NCBI RefSeq assembly: GCF_015602705.1
Contig: NZ_CP059081.1
Coordinates: forward strand, 2,365,702-2,429,701
From: Acinetobacter lwoffii
GTDB lineage: Bacteria; Pseudomonadota; Gammaproteobacteria; Pseudomonadales; Moraxellaceae
DNA length: 64,000 nucleotides
Direction of reading: 5' to 3'
Part shown: piece after piece, positions 25,139 through 40,883 of the stretch
How the letters are laid out: every line of letters starts with the position of its first letter
Position numbering within the stretch: the stretch's first letter is position 1
Translations under genes and position numbers: made by a program
Notes under the pieces: generated by a model
Database searches by the model: none
What the model was told of the DNA's origin: nothing
What the model saw: the letters and a program-made list of their open reading frames with translations, nothing else

Positions 25139-26470
25139 ATGACCGAAGCTCTCTATCATCGTCCCTTAAAGTTTGAATCACGTCTGGTTACAGATCTATT
25201 ATCCGCATTGAAGACATTGAATCATCTAGTGTATTTAAATAATAATGGTCGGCCTTTTATTGCCTGCTGCGCTCAAGAATATTTTGTTGCGCAGACATCA
25301 CAAATTCAGTCTTTTAAAAGAATAGGGATTGAACAGTATCAACCCAGCCCATCTGAATTTAATTTAGTGATTAATGCATTAAAAACTCCTCAAGAGAATG
25401 GCTTTCATGGAGGCTATGTTGGCTTTATCGGCTACGATTATGCGGCTCAACAATATATTCAGTATCCAGACCGTCCTCAACCTGGTTTATTTATTGGTCA
25501 ATTTCCTTCCTACATTAAACCAATCTCTGATGGCTGGATGTTCTATAGTGATGATCCACAGGCAGAACAAATTTTCAATCATATTCAGAACTTACTTAAT
25601 CAAGATAAAATTCACTCGACATTTCATTTAAAAAATCCTTGTATCTCACGCTGGACTAAATCTGTTTATACTCAGGCTTTTCAGAAAATTCAGGACTATA
25701 TTGTTGCAGGTGACTGCTATCAGATTAATCTGACCCAAGAGTTTAAAGGTCGTGCCCAAGGCTCCCTCTTAGCAACTGCCCAAGCATTCTGGACATTAAC
25801 CGAAGCGCCCTATGCCGGTTATTTGCGTATTGGTGATTTTGAATTACTCAGCTGCTCACCCGAGTTATTTATTGACTTCGAAAAAAATCGGAAAATTATC
25901 ACCAAACCAATTAAAGGCACCATGCCACGCTATACAGATCCAGTGCTGGATGAACAATCTAAACAAACCTTAAAAGCATCGGAAAAAGATCAAGCAGAAA
26001 ATGTCATGATTGTGGATTTATTACGTAATGATTTAAGTGTTTATGCAGAAACAGGCTCGGTTAAAACCCCCAAATTATTTAATATCGAAAGTTTTAATCA
26101 AGTGCATCATATGGTGAGCGAAGTAGAAGCGACCTTAAAAGCAGGTGTGAATCCTTTCGAGGTATTAATGTCAGCCCTACCAGGTGGCTCAATTACGGGC
26201 GCACCTAAAATCCGGGCGATGCAGATTATTGCTGAATTGGAAGGTGCAGCACGTGGTGCTTATTGCGGTTCAATGGGTTATTTTAATTTTGATGGTACCG
26301 GTTCCTGGAACATTCTGATTCGTTCTATTCAGAAATATCAAGAAGATGTTTCTTTATGGGCCGGTGGTGGCATTACCATTTCTTCGGATTGTAATGCGGA
26401 ATATCAGGAATGTTTTGATAAAGTTTCAGCGATGCTGGATCTGTTAAATAGCTGGTATCAGCCTGAATAA
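25139..26470 (+). CDS. pabB: Aminodeoxychorismate synthase component I
   Basis: Converts chorismate and ammonia to 4-amino-4-deoxychorismate in folate synthesis, with ammonia supplied by a PabA glutaminase encoded elsewhere. It has 443 residues. The chorismate-binding C-terminal domain has LLSCSPELFIDF, the KPIKGT motif whose lysine distinguishes PabB from the PIAGT of anthranilate synthase, the ENVMIVDLLRNDL motif, and PGGSITGAPKIRAMQII. It is divergent from filA across 259 bases. A strong terminator follows. Confidence 0.93.
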   Translation: MTEALYHRPLKFESRLVTDLLSALKTLNHLVYLNNNGRPFIACCAQEYFVAQTSQIQSFKRIGIEQYQPSPSEFNLVINALKTPQENGFHGGYVGFIGYDYAAQQYIQYPDRPQPGLFIGQFPSYIKPISDGWMFYSDDPQAEQIFNHIQNLLNQDKIHSTFHLKNPCISRWTKSVYTQAFQKIQDYIVAGDCYQINLTQEFKGRAQGSLLATAQAFWTLTEAPYAGYLRIGDFELLSCSPELFIDFEKNRKIITKPIKGTMPRYTDPVLDEQSKQTLKASEKDQAENVMIVDLLRNDLSVYAETGSVKTPKLFNIESFNQVHHMVSEVEATLKAGVNPFEVLMSALPGGSITGAPKIRAMQIIAELEGAARGAYCGSMGYFNFDGTGSWNILIRSIQKYQEDVSLWAGGGITISSDCNAEYQECFDKVSAMLDLLNSWYQPE

Positions 26471-26472
26471 AT

Positions 26473-26502
26473 AAAAAAGCGAATCATTTGATTCGCTTTT
26501 TT
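26473..26502 (+). terminator. Terminator of pabB
   Basis: AAAAAAGCGAATCA pairs with TGATTCGCTTTTTT around a 2-base loop immediately after the stop. It could also act on hisC from the other strand. Confidence 0.93.
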
Positions 26503-26508
26503 CTACAA

Positions 26509-26577
26509 ATCCACCCTAACCTTCCTTTACTCAAAGAGGGAACTCCTCCCTTTTCAAAGAGAAGCTAGGAGGGATTT
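26509..26577. repeat. Degenerate palindromic repeat, related to the CCCTCTCC family
   Basis: ATCCACCCTAACC at the left, an internal GAGGGAACTCCTCCC palindrome and TAGGAGGGATTTT at the right. It looks like a decayed copy of the dispersed palindromes. It lies between the convergent pabB and hisC. Confidence 0.55.
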
Positions 26578-26580
26578 TAA

Positions 26581-27669
26581 TCACACCAAAATCTCATTTT
26601 TTAGCGTATCGACTAAACGCTGATTTTGCTCATCTGTACCAATGGTAATTCTTAAGAACTGGTTAATACGTGGCTTGTTAAAATAACGCACGATAATGCC
26701 ACGTTCACGCAACTCACTTGCAAGTTCGCCTGCATCCTTAGATGGCAATGAGGCAAAAATAAAGTTGGCACTCGATGGTAAAATTTTAAAACCAAGCTCA
26801 TTTAGTTGAAACACCAACTTTTCACGGCTGGCAATAACTTTCTGATTCTGTGCTTCAAAGTAGGCCTGATCTTCAAATGAAGCGACCGCTGCAGCAATCG
26901 CAAAACGGTCCATCGGATAAGAGTTAAAGCTGTTTTTGACTGCTTCAAGTGCTGCAATCAAATGTGGCTGAGCAATCGCGAAACCAACACGTAACCCTGC
27001 AAGAGAACGTGACTTCGAAGTAGTTTGACATACGACTAAATTTTCATATTTTTCAACCAGCTTGACTGCTGATTCGGCACCGAAGTCGACATAGGCTTCA
27101 TCAATCACCACCACTGAATCCGGATTGGCTTGCAAAATTTCCTCAATCGCCGCCAAGCCCAGATCAATACTGGTTGGCGCATTTGGATTGGTAATGATGA
27201 TGCCACCATTGGCTTGCTTATAGTCATCTACCACAATTTCAAAGTCATCATTGAGTGGCAAGATTTTGGTTTTGACGCCAAAAAACTGACTATAAACCGG
27301 ATAGAAACTATAAGTAATGTCTGGATAAAGCACAGGCTGTTCTTGAACAAAAAATGCTTTAAAGATATGTGCCAAAACTTCATCTGAGCCATTGCCGACA
27401 AAGACGGTTTCAACAGGTACATGTTGCTGTTTAGCGATTGCCTGTTTTAGCTTTGATGCATCCGGGTCTGGATAGAGACGCAACACATCCGCCGAATTCG
27501 CAAGTACCTTTTGAACCGCTTCTACCACTTTGGGGGATGGTGGATACGGATTTTCATTGGTATTAAGTTTTAAAATATTCTGGATTTTCGGTTGTTCGCC
27601 TGGCGTATACGGTTCTAATTCACGTACTTCAGGACTCCAAAAACGCATTTGTTCTGTTGTGATATTCAT
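26581..27669 (-). CDS. hisC: Histidinol-phosphate aminotransferase
   Basis: PLP enzyme converting imidazole acetol phosphate to histidinol phosphate in histidine synthesis. It has 362 residues. [12 protein letters not shown] near 35-46 is the substrate-binding N-terminus, TNPNAPTS the cofactor-contacting loop, VIDEAYVDF carries the conserved Asp/Tyr, and Lys219 in [15 protein letters not shown] is the PLP lysine. It lies downstream of hisD, separated by 148 bases that contain palindromic repeats. Confidence 0.95.
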   Translation of the reverse strand: MNITTEQMRFWSPEVRELEPYTPGEQPKIQNILKLNTNENPYPPSPKVVEAVQKVLANSADVLRLYPDPDASKLKQAIAKQQHVPVETVFVGNGSDEVLAHIFKAFFVQEQPVLYPDITYSFYPVYSQFFGVKTKILPLNDDFEIVVDDYKQANGGIIITNPNAPTSIDLGLAAIEEILQANPDSVVVIDEAYVDFGAESAVKLVEKYENLVVCQTTSKSRSLAGLRVGFAIAQPHLIAALEAVKNSFNSYPMDRFAIAAAVASFEDQAYFEAQNQKVIASREKLVFQLNELGFKILPSSANFIFASLPSKDAGELASELRERGIIVRYFNKPRINQFLRITIGTDEQNQRLVDTLKNEILV

Positions 27670-27685
27670 TTTGTATTCTCTTTAA

Positions 27686-27808
27686 ACCCTCTCCTAACCT
27701 CTCCCTGAGCCATATATGGCGCAAGAGAGGAATTTTCATTAATAAAGACACAAGATTTTTGTGGTTTAAATTCTCCTCTCCTTTTAAGAGAGGGTCAGGG
27801 AGAGGTGG
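27686..27808. repeat. Dispersed palindromic repeat pair between hisD and hisC
   Basis: Left arm ACCCTCTCCTAACCTCTCCC (27686-27705) with a small ATATAT-centred hairpin, and right arm CTCCTCTCC ... AGAGAGGGTCAGGGAGAGG (about 27773-27805). The two arms are inverted relative to each other, like a BIME made of two REP-type units. Confidence 0.8.
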
Positions 27809-27817
27809 TAATGCTAT

Positions 27818-29110
27818 TTATGGTTGATAACGATAACGTGCAGAACGTGCATGTGCATCTAGGTTTTCCTGTTGCGCCAAGATATCCGCAGTTTTTGCTA
27901 AAGTTTTTACACCTTCTTGTGAGCACATAATCAGGCTTGAGCGCTTCTGGAAATCATAGACACCAAGTGGCGATGAAAAACGCGCAGTACCTGAAGTCGG
28001 CAAGACGTGGTTTGGACCAGCACAGTAATCACCAATGGCTTCAGGCGTATAACGCCCCATAAAGATCGCACCTGCATGACGAATGCTATCAGACATTGCT
28101 TCTGCATCATCTAAACACAACATCAGATGCTCAGGTGCCACCTGATTAATCAAATCTGACGCTTCTTGACGGTCTTTCACCAAGACCAAAGCACCACGAT
28201 TGGCAATCGAAGTACGGGAAATTTCTGCCTTCGGTAATGTTGCTAGATGCATTTCAATCGCCTGCTCAACATCATTCAGCAACTGTTCATCTGGTGTGAT
28301 GAAAATAGCCTGTGCCACAGTGTCATGCTCAGCTTGCGAAAGCAAATCCATCGCCAGCCATTCAGCATTATTTTGGCCTTCGGCATATACCAGAATTTCA
28401 GAAGGCCCTGCAATCATGTCGATGCCGACCTGACCAAACACTGCACGTTTTGCTGCAGCAACAAAACGGTTGCCTGGGCCGGTAATTTTATCTACTGCTG
28501 GGACAGTTTCTGTACCATAAGCCAATGCCGCAACCGCTTGCGCGCCACCAATTGTAAAGACACGCGTTACGCCTGCCAGATATGCAGCCGCCAGTACCAA
28601 TGGGTTTAAATCACCATTCGGCGCAGGCACTACCATAATAATTTCAGGAACACCCGCCACATGTGCAGGCACTGCATTCATCAATACTGAAGATGGATAA
28701 GATGCCAGACCACCCGGTACATAAATCCCGACACGATCCAGTGGGGTCACTTTCTGACCGAGCGTATTCCCCAAAGCATCGACATAGGTCCAGCCGTCCT
28801 GTTTTTGTGCCTGGTGAAATTCACGCACGCGTGATGCAGCAAGTTCTAAGGCTTCGCGCACTTCAGTTGTTAGACCCTCGAAGGCAGCTTTTAGTTGCTC
28901 TTGGCTTAACTCTAAATCTGAAAATTGATGCGCCGGATGTCGATCGAACTGTTGAGTGAGTTTAAGAACTTGAGCATCACCATGCTGACGAACATCAGCA
29001 ATAATTTGATCTACGGTTTTTAAAAGTTCAGGATCATTAACAGTTTCAAAAGCCAACAAGTCAGCAAATGCTTGCTTGAAGTTTTGATCTTGGGTCGATA
29101 AACGTCGCAT
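27818..29110 (-). CDS. hisD: Histidinol dehydrogenase
   Basis: Zinc, NAD-dependent enzyme for the last two steps of histidine synthesis, oxidising histidinol to histidine. It has 430 residues from the ATG at 29110 (MRRLSTQDQ); an ATG four codons earlier at 29122 is also in frame. The family motifs are [70 protein letters not shown] and, with the catalytic glutamate/histidine, APEHLMLC and GPNHVLPT. It lies downstream of hisG but behind a terminator. Confidence 0.95.
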   Translation of the reverse strand: MRRLSTQDQNFKQAFADLLAFETVNDPELLKTVDQIIADVRQHGDAQVLKLTQQFDRHPAHQFSDLELSQEQLKAAFEGLTTEVREALELAASRVREFHQAQKQDGWTYVDALGNTLGQKVTPLDRVGIYVPGGLASYPSSVLMNAVPAHVAGVPEIIMVVPAPNGDLNPLVLAAAYLAGVTRVFTIGGAQAVAALAYGTETVPAVDKITGPGNRFVAAAKRAVFGQVGIDMIAGPSEILVYAEGQNNAEWLAMDLLSQAEHDTVAQAIFITPDEQLLNDVEQAIEMHLATLPKAEISRTSIANRGALVLVKDRQEASDLINQVAPEHLMLCLDDAEAMSDSIRHAGAIFMGRYTPEAIGDYCAGPNHVLPTSGTARFSSPLGVYDFQKRSSLIMCSQEGVKTLAKTADILAQQENLDAHARSARYRYQP

Positions 29111-29266
29111 CAATTTACCCATCAGGTTTGAATTCGAAGGCTTTAGTTTACCTGTTTTCCAGACTTTTGTCGGCAGCTATAGTGCTCTAGCCCTATGAGT
29201 TTTATTGGAAATAACTTTTGGTAAAATTGATGAAAGAATTTACATCGTATTTATGTTCAATCGAAT

Positions 29267-29297
29267 AAAAAAACCGCCCTGAAAGGACGGCTTTTTT
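29267..29297 (-). terminator. Terminator after hisG
   Basis: On the minus strand GCCGTCCT pairs with AGGGCGGT (one GU pair) around a TTC loop and is followed by a T-run. It lies between hisG and hisD, so hisD-hisC may be partly separate from murA-hisG. Confidence 0.85.
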
Positions 29298-29308
29298 AAA
29301 CAACAAGC

Positions 29309-31528
<2,220 letters not shown>

Positions 31529-31615
31529 AAGACCTCTTATAGGACTAAGGGTGTAAAACGAGCCATTTTACTATAAATAGCAAAAATAATTCATGGATCC
31601 ATACATTATATATAT

Positions 31616-31645
31616 AAAAAAAAGAGGCTTTTAAAACCTCTTTTT
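31616..31645 (-). terminator. Terminator of hpf
   Basis: AAAAAGAGG pairs with CCTCTTTTT around CTTTTAAAA, 14 bases past the hpf stop on the minus strand. Confidence 0.82.
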
Positions 31646-31658
31646 CATCATTTGTCCT

Positions 31659-31991
31659 TTATAGAGCTAAAGGATGCTGCTGTAAATGCATTTCCCGGTA
31701 TCGATCAATCTGCCGTTTCAATTTTTCGGTCAATATTTTAATTGAGGTATACATATCATCTGCGGTGGCGTGAGCAAAAAATTCAATGCCCGGTAATCGG
31801 ATAATAGCCTCTGCGATATGATTACTACTGCCCTTTCTAGAGCGTTTATCAATTTGATGATCTTTCGAGAGTTTCACTTGCATACTATTCACCTGATCTA
31901 GGTGCTTCGTCATCTGTGAAAACTTGGTTTTTATACTTTCTTCAATAGCTGGCGTAATCGATAAATGATGTCCACGAATTGTTATTTGCAT
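31659..31991 (-). CDS. hpf: Ribosome hibernation promoting factor, short form
   Basis: Binds the 30S subunit and promotes dimerisation of idle ribosomes. It has 110 residues from MQITIRGHHLSIT (ATG at 31991 with AGGGATAG ahead). The short form lacks the C-terminal dimerisation domain. Basic helix IKILTEKLKRQIDRYREMH is typical. It lies downstream of rpoN, as in many proteobacteria, but a terminator separates the two. Confidence 0.93.
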   Translation of the reverse strand: MQITIRGHHLSITPAIEESIKTKFSQMTKHLDQVNSMQVKLSKDHQIDKRSRKGSSNHIAEAIIRLPGIEFFAHATADDMYTSIKILTEKLKRQIDRYREMHLQQHPLAL

Positions 31992-32119
31992 AGTTCTATC
32001 CCTCACCTTCGTTAGGATTAGAAGAGTCTCAATATAAAATAATTTAAATACAGTAACTTATAAATAAAATATCCGTATTTTAAGTCCTGAATCAAATCAA
32101 TCTTACTGATCCTCAAAAG

Positions 32120-32151
32120 AAAAAAGATTCATTATGTTGTCATAATGAATC
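32120..32151 (-). terminator. Terminator of rpoN
   Basis: GATTCATTATG pairs perfectly with CATAATGAATC around TTGT, followed by a T-run on the minus strand. Confidence 0.92.
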
Positions 32152-32175
32152 TCTAGAATAGCCAGATTTCAAATT

Positions 32176-33627
32176 TTAGATCAAGACTTTTCGCTCAGAA
32201 GATGAAGGAATATGTAACGATTCACGATATTTCGCCACCGTACGTCGTGCCACATCAATGCCTTCATCTTTTAACATATTGGCAATTGCATTATCAGACA
32301 GAGGCTTACGGGCATTTTCTTCGGAAATCAGTTTTTTGATTTTGGCACGAATAGCAGTAGAAGATGCTTCACCACCTGAAGTAGTCCCGACATGACTCGA
32401 GAAGAAATATTTCAACTCGAACAATCCACGTGGGGTCAGCATATATTTATTGGTGGTTACGCGCGAAACTGTAGATTCATGCAATTCAACTTCTTCGGCA
32501 ATATCTCTTAAAACCAGAGGTTTCATGCCTTCCGCCCCAATTTCCAAGAACATTTTTTGATGTTCCACAATACAAGTTGCGACTTTCAATAATGTTTTAT
32601 GCCGTTCATCGATACTTTTGATAAAGTTCTTCGCTTCCAGCATCTGATTACGCAGGTACTGATTATCATCGCTTTGATCTGCACGACGAATCATTTTGGC
32701 ATAAAAAGAATTGACGCGTAACTTTGGCAGTACATCCGAGTTTAAATTGACTTGCCAGCAGTTATTCTTTTTCATCACCACAACATCTGGCACCTGATAA
32801 TCCGATTCCTTGTTTTCAAATTCCAGACCTGGATGCGGTTTTAAGGTTTTTAGCAAATCTACAGCACAGCGCAACTGTTCTGGATTTAAGCCAGTCTGTT
32901 TGATCAGCTTAGGAAGCTCATTGGTAATTAACAATTCATAATGTTGCAGAAGTTTGATCGCATCATTTCGGCAAGGGGTTGACGCAGGTAAATTATCAAG
33001 TTGAACCAATAGGCATTCTGCCAAGCTTCTAGAACCTACACCTACCGGATCCAAACGCTGGATATGCTTTAATACAACGGCAACCTCATCATCTTCAATT
33101 TCTTCTTCAGACCCCATAGAAGAGAGTAAATGTTGTACTGATGCAGTAATTTCACTCAACTCAGCATCTAAAAAACCTTTGTCGTCCAAAGAATCGACTA
33201 TGCAATAAGCGATTAATTTATCAACCTGTGAAAAATTCAGCAGATTAATTTGTTCTAGCATATATTCTTGCAGGCTCTGATGCCCTTGACGATTATCTTC
33301 ACGCTCTTCGAACTCGGCTGCCCCCAGACTTGTAGGTTGATGGGTATAGACATCATCCCAATCGGTATCTACAGGTAAGTCATCAGGCAGATGATCGGCA
33401 TTAAGTTGATTAGTTAGATCTTGATTTTCATTATTTGACTCAATTGTAGATAAGCTTTCAAGGGTAATTTGCTCTTCAACTTTTTCTAATAGAGGATTAC
33501 TATCAAGTTGCAACTGAACTTCTTGTTCCAATTCCAGACTTGAAAGTTGTAATAGCCGAATTGCCTGCTGTAATTGTGGAGTTAATGACAGCGAGTTCGC
33601 AATTTTTATACCCACTGATAATCTCAT
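32176..33627 (-). CDS. rpoN: RNA polymerase sigma-54 factor
   Basis: Sigma factor for -24/-12 promoters that need enhancer-binding activators. It has 483 residues from MRLSVGIKIANSLSLTPQLQQAIRLLQ... (ATG at 33627, preceded by AAGGGGGG). The N-terminal glutamine/leucine-rich region I binds activators (residues 1-50). An acidic region II follows to about 110, then the core-binding domain. The DNA-binding helix-turn-helix ESTVSRVTTNKYM lies near 375, and the RpoN box ARRTVAKYRE near the C-terminus. The 13 upstream codons in frame are not part of the family. Confidence 0.95.
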   Translation of the reverse strand: MRLSVGIKIANSLSLTPQLQQAIRLLQLSSLELEQEVQLQLDSNPLLEKVEEQITLESLSTIESNNENQDLTNQLNADHLPDDLPVDTDWDDVYTHQPTSLGAAEFEEREDNRQGHQSLQEYMLEQINLLNFSQVDKLIAYCIVDSLDDKGFLDAELSEITASVQHLLSSMGSEEEIEDDEVAVVLKHIQRLDPVGVGSRSLAECLLVQLDNLPASTPCRNDAIKLLQHYELLITNELPKLIKQTGLNPEQLRCAVDLLKTLKPHPGLEFENKESDYQVPDVVVMKKNNCWQVNLNSDVLPKLRVNSFYAKMIRRADQSDDNQYLRNQMLEAKNFIKSIDERHKTLLKVATCIVEHQKMFLEIGAEGMKPLVLRDIAEEVELHESTVSRVTTNKYMLTPRGLFELKYFFSSHVGTTSGGEASSTAIRAKIKKLISEENARKPLSDNAIANMLKDEGIDVARRTVAKYRESLHIPSSSERKVLI

Positions 33628-33780
33628 TGTTACCCCCCTTAATAGAAAATCCCGTTTTATAAGCAATTTTTATGCCGTTTTATTTTTTATAACACAGATT
33701 TACCAAAAAACATACAAATTGGATTTTAAATTTCTAGTCTTTCGCGACTAATAATTGTTGAAATACTTAAATTTGCGCAT

Positions 33781-33816
33781 AAAAAAATCCCCCTCTGCCT
33801 TGGCGGAGGGGGATTT
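33781..33816 (-). terminator. rRNA operon terminator
   Basis: A GC-rich, almost loop-free hairpin (AAATCCCCCTCTGCC / GGCGGAGGGGGATTT) lies 11 bases past the 5S gene, with T residues following on the minus strand. Confidence 0.93.
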
Positions 33817-33826
33817 CGAATAATGA

Positions 33827-33940
33827 GCTGGCGATGACTTACTCTCACATGGGTAACCCCACACTACCATCAGCGCTAAGAGGTTTCACTTCTGAGTTCG
33901 GGAAGGGATCAGGTGGTTCACTCTTGCTATGGTCGCCAGC
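33827..33940 (-). rRNA. rrf: 5S ribosomal RNA
   Basis: About 114 bases whose ends pair (GCTGGCGA / TCGCCAGC on the plus strand). Internal 5S features are recognisable on the minus strand, including CCCTTCCCGAACTCAG and GTGGGGTTACCCATGTGAGAG. It is the last gene of the rrn operon. The ends may be off by a few bases. Confidence 0.95.
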
Positions 33941-34150
33941 ACAACTGGTATGATTACTTACTGAGGTCTTATGGCTGCCTTAGCTTTCTTCAAATCTTGC
34001 ACTCTGTTCAAAGCAGTGCTTTGAACATCGTTCATTAACAGATATATCTGAGTTGCAGTAGTTTGTTCGTTTAGCGTAACTAAATCAAGTCACTTTGTTT
34101 AATATCGAATCAATCGAGCTTTTATACAACAACTGTTTGGGTGTTGTATA
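33941..34150 (-). other. 23S-5S spacer
   Basis: A 210-base spacer without a tRNA. It holds a perfect hairpin GTTCAAAGC-agt-GCTTTGAAC (34006-34026) and the 3' strand of the 23S processing stem (34128-34157). Confidence 0.75.

Positions 34151-34157
<7 letters not shown>
34128..34157 (-). other. 3' strand of the 23S RNase III processing stem
   Basis: On the plus strand this segment (CAACAACTGTTTGGGTGTTG and onward) closely repeats the segment 37035-37062 read in the same strand but found on the other side of 23S in inverted register. The transcripts pair over about 25 bases at the base of 23S. Confidence 0.8.
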
Positions 34158-37034
<2,877 letters not shown>

Positions 37035-37039
<5 letters not shown>

Positions 37040-37062
37040 CTATACAACCCCAAACAGTCGTT
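37035..37062 (-). other. 5' strand of the 23S RNase III processing stem
   Basis: In the RNA this reads AACGACUGUUUGGGGUUGUA followed by UAGUCAAG. It is complementary to the sequence just past the 23S 3' end (34128-34157). Confidence 0.8.
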
Positions 37063-37517
37063 TATCCTTACAAGTGGGATAAGCAACAGATTGTGTCTTT
37101 CAACACTCTCATACAGTTGGCGTTTCGTAGATTCAACTACTGTACAGCTTCAATTAGATTCATATACCAAAACGCTTGATTCAGTTAATTTCGCTAGAAC
37201 TCATTTCTTTAATCTTCACATCACAGTAATAAATCACTGTTAGTGTTGATCTTAAAAACGAGTTTGAACAAATTATTTCAACTCAAATATATTCTGTTAA
37301 TGATTTTTCCAGCCTTCGTCAGGTCAGGAAACTGTGATAAATCACAGAGATTATCAAGTGCGCGTATCATAACGCTTGTACTTGTTAATCTCTAGGATCT
37401 AAACACCTGATCGCTTAGGAACTAAACAACTTCATCACTGTATGCTTACATACTGCGCGAAGCGTAGCTTCTTGCTTAAATTTCAAGTAAAAGCAGTGCT
37501 TTTATGATCTTGAAATT
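37063..37517 (-). other. tRNA-Ala to 23S spacer
   Basis: About 455 AT-rich bases without another tRNA. It holds CTGTGAT-aa-ATCACAG (around 37330) and, just past the tRNA-Ala 3' end, a long hairpin (37478-37518) with arms AAATTTCAAG/CTTGAAATTT and TAAAAGCA/TGCTTTTA that probably guides tRNA processing. I could not identify a certain boxA. Confidence 0.65.
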
Positions 37518-37593
37518 TGGTGGAGACTAGGAGAGTCGAACTCCTGACCTCCTGCGTGCAAAGCAGGCGCTCTACCAACTAAGCTAAGTCCCC
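37518..37593 (-). tRNA. tRNA-Ala (anticodon TGC)
   Basis: 76 bases with encoded CCA. On the minus strand the acceptor GGGGACT pairs with AGTCTCC (one GU pair), the D-loop region is AGCTTAGTTGGTAGAGC, the anticodon arm is CCTGCTTTGCACGCAGG with anticodon TGC, and the T arm contains GTTCGACTC. It is the second tRNA of the rrn spacer. Confidence 0.97.
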
Positions 37594-37664
37594 AGCTTAT
37601 CAATAAGTCAATGTATCGTTCTGTTCTGTTTGCTTCAGCACTTTCATGCTTCGTTAGTCAGATT

Positions 37665-37741
<77 letters not shown>

Positions 37742-37754
37742 TCAGATACATCGT

Positions 37755-37784
37755 ATGAAGAACAACTTGTTGTGGATTCTTACC
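37755..37784 (-). other. 3' strand of the 16S RNase III processing stem
   Basis: The RNA reads GGUAAGAAUCCACAACAAGU followed by UGUUCUUCAU. It pairs with the leader segment 39461-39491, closing the stem around 16S rRNA, as in other rrn operons. Confidence 0.8.
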
Positions 37785-37801
37785 AATCGTCAATCTTTCG
37801 T

Positions 37802-39339
<1,538 letters not shown>

Positions 39340-39460
39340 AATACTATGTAGCACCTTAAAGGGTGCCAATCTTGGCTCATCAATTTTCTGACAAATATTT
39401 CTCAAATAAACTTCGAGTAATTTCTACCATCAATCAATGAAAATAATTTCGATCGATCAA

Positions 39461-39491
39461 CCAGTAAAAATCCACACAAGTTGTTCTTCAT
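39461..39491 (-). other. 5' strand of the 16S RNase III processing stem
   Basis: The leader RNA contains AUGAAGAACAACUUGUGUGG followed by AUUUUUACUGG, complementary (with small bulges) to the sequence after the 16S 3' end (37755-37784). Confidence 0.8.
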
Positions 39492-39542
39492 AATCTCTTA
39501 ATGATCTTCTTGCTAATTCGTCACCAGCAAGCTAGGTCGGCT

Positions 39543-39570
39543 ATATTACTCTCTATCTCTAGAAAGTCAA
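39543..39570 (-). promoter_or_regulatory. rrn operon promoter
   Basis: On the minus strand TTGACT (39570-39565) and TAATAT (39548-39543) are separated by 16 bases, followed by a GC-containing discriminator (AGCCGACC), as expected for stringently controlled rRNA promoters. An A/T-rich UP-like stretch (AAATTTTAAAAATAG) precedes it. Transcription should start near 39536, about 200 bases ahead of 16S. Confidence 0.85.
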
Positions 39571-39880
39571 CCAGTAATGAAAACTATTTTTAAAATTTCT
39601 TTCTAAAACCCAACCCAATCAATCTTAACTAAGTCACTGTTTTATCAGAAGTTTTAATCTTCATCACCGCCGATGGATGTGCATTCTACAGTATTTCAGA
39701 GCCCTTGCAACACCTTTTTCAAGAAAATCATTTTGTATGTATATTTTTTAAGCTTTTCGTGTGTTTTCATTCATTTTTTATACAAATTTGCTTAAATGAT
39801 GTCTATTCGTGAATATAACGTTTATTATTTTTATACTAATAAGTAGTGCTACTTACACAGAAAAGGCCTCAGGTTACCTT
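39571..39880. other. Divergent intergenic region between rrn and mlaA
   Basis: AT-rich DNA holding the UP-like element of the rrn promoter on the left. The promoter of mlaA must be on the right, but no consensus pair was recognised. An in-frame extension upstream of mlaA (from 39809) is judged non-coding. Confidence 0.5.
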
Positions 39881-40780
39881 ATGCATCGTTCTATTTACTT
39901 ATCTATATGCTTATTTTCTTTAGCTTCAAGCGCACATGTTTTCGCCGAGGCGGCCACCAGTGTGGAAAATCTGGAAAACGAGCCTGCAAAAACGCCGCTT
40001 AGAACAAAAATCTCGACCAAAGCGCAACAATTACAAACGCAACTGAAAGTTGATGCCAGTGCAGCACAGGCTGAAGAAGTTAAAGATCCTTTTCAACCGT
40101 TAAATAGAAAGATCTATCAGTTTAATGATGCGATTGACCGCACCGTGGTACGTCCCATAGCCGTACAATATGTGGAAAAAGTTCCTCAAGATGTTCGTGG
40201 CAGCTATACCCAGTTCCGCAGTAACCTAGGTGAACCTTGGAATGTGGTGAATCAGCTGATTCAAGGTCGTCCTGCCCGCGCTGCTAAATCCCTAGGTCGT
40301 TTTACCATTAACACCTTAACAACTTTAGGACTGGCTGATCCAGCGCGTCGCCTGGGCTTGAGTCATGAAGAGGAAAAATTTGGAATTACCTTAGGTTATT
40401 ATGGCGTGCCTTCTGGCCCTTATATCATGTTGCCATTTTTAGGTCCAAGTTCTGTCCGTGGCGTAATCGGTACTGCTGTAGATAGTCAAGCTCGTCCACA
40501 AAAATACATTCTCGAAGATGAAGATGGACTTTACTGGACTGATCAGTTTTGGCGTGCCATCGATACCCGTTCAGAAATACTGGACGTTGAAGGAGTGCTG
40601 ACTGGCGATCGCTATGCGCAGATTCGCGATATTTATTTACAACGTACCAATTATGCAATTGCAGAAAAGAAAGGTACAGAACAAGATACGCTGTTCCTAG
40701 AAGATGATTTTGAAGATGAGAATTCTGATGATGCACCTTCTAGTGATAGCAACATTGAATCTTCAAACGAAGATCTTTAA
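39881..40780 (+). CDS. mlaA: MlaA (VacJ), outer-membrane phospholipid retrograde transport component
   Basis: Outer-membrane part of the Mla system, which removes misplaced phospholipids from the outer leaflet. It has 299 residues from MHRSIYLSICLFSLASS (ATG at 39881 with AGG upstream). Family motifs: DPFQPLNRKIYQFNDAIDR near 70-88, YTQFRSNLGEPWNVVNQLIQG, RFTINTLTTLGLADPA, GVPSGPYIMLPFLGPSSVRG, and R-Y-A-Q-IRDIYLQRTNY near the end. Unlike E. coli MlaA there is no convincing lipobox; the signal peptide looks like a type I signal cut after HVFA. The acidic C-terminal tail (about 35 residues) is an extra. The partner genes mlaBCDEF are not here. Confidence 0.93.
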   Translation: MHRSIYLSICLFSLASSAHVFAEAATSVENLENEPAKTPLRTKISTKAQQLQTQLKVDASAAQAEEVKDPFQPLNRKIYQFNDAIDRTVVRPIAVQYVEKVPQDVRGSYTQFRSNLGEPWNVVNQLIQGRPARAAKSLGRFTINTLTTLGLADPARRLGLSHEEEKFGITLGYYGVPSGPYIMLPFLGPSSVRGVIGTAVDSQARPQKYILEDEDGLYWTDQFWRAIDTRSEILDVEGVLTGDRYAQIRDIYLQRTNYAIAEKKGTEQDTLFLEDDFEDENSDDAPSSDSNIESSNEDL

Positions 40781-40798
40781 GTTTAAGCTTCATGTATG

Positions 40799-40828
40799 AT
40801 TGCTAGTGAAAATCTGTTCGCTAGCAAT
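40799..40828 (+). terminator. Hairpin after mlaA, possible terminator
   Basis: ATTGCTAGTGAA pairs with TTCGCTAGCAAT (one GU pair) but is followed by only a weak T-rich stretch (ACTTTGCTTGTT). Confidence 0.5.
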
Positions 40829-40883
40829 ACTTTGCTTGTTATAGTACATCTTATAGCCAATCCTGGGATTGAATCACTTTTTT

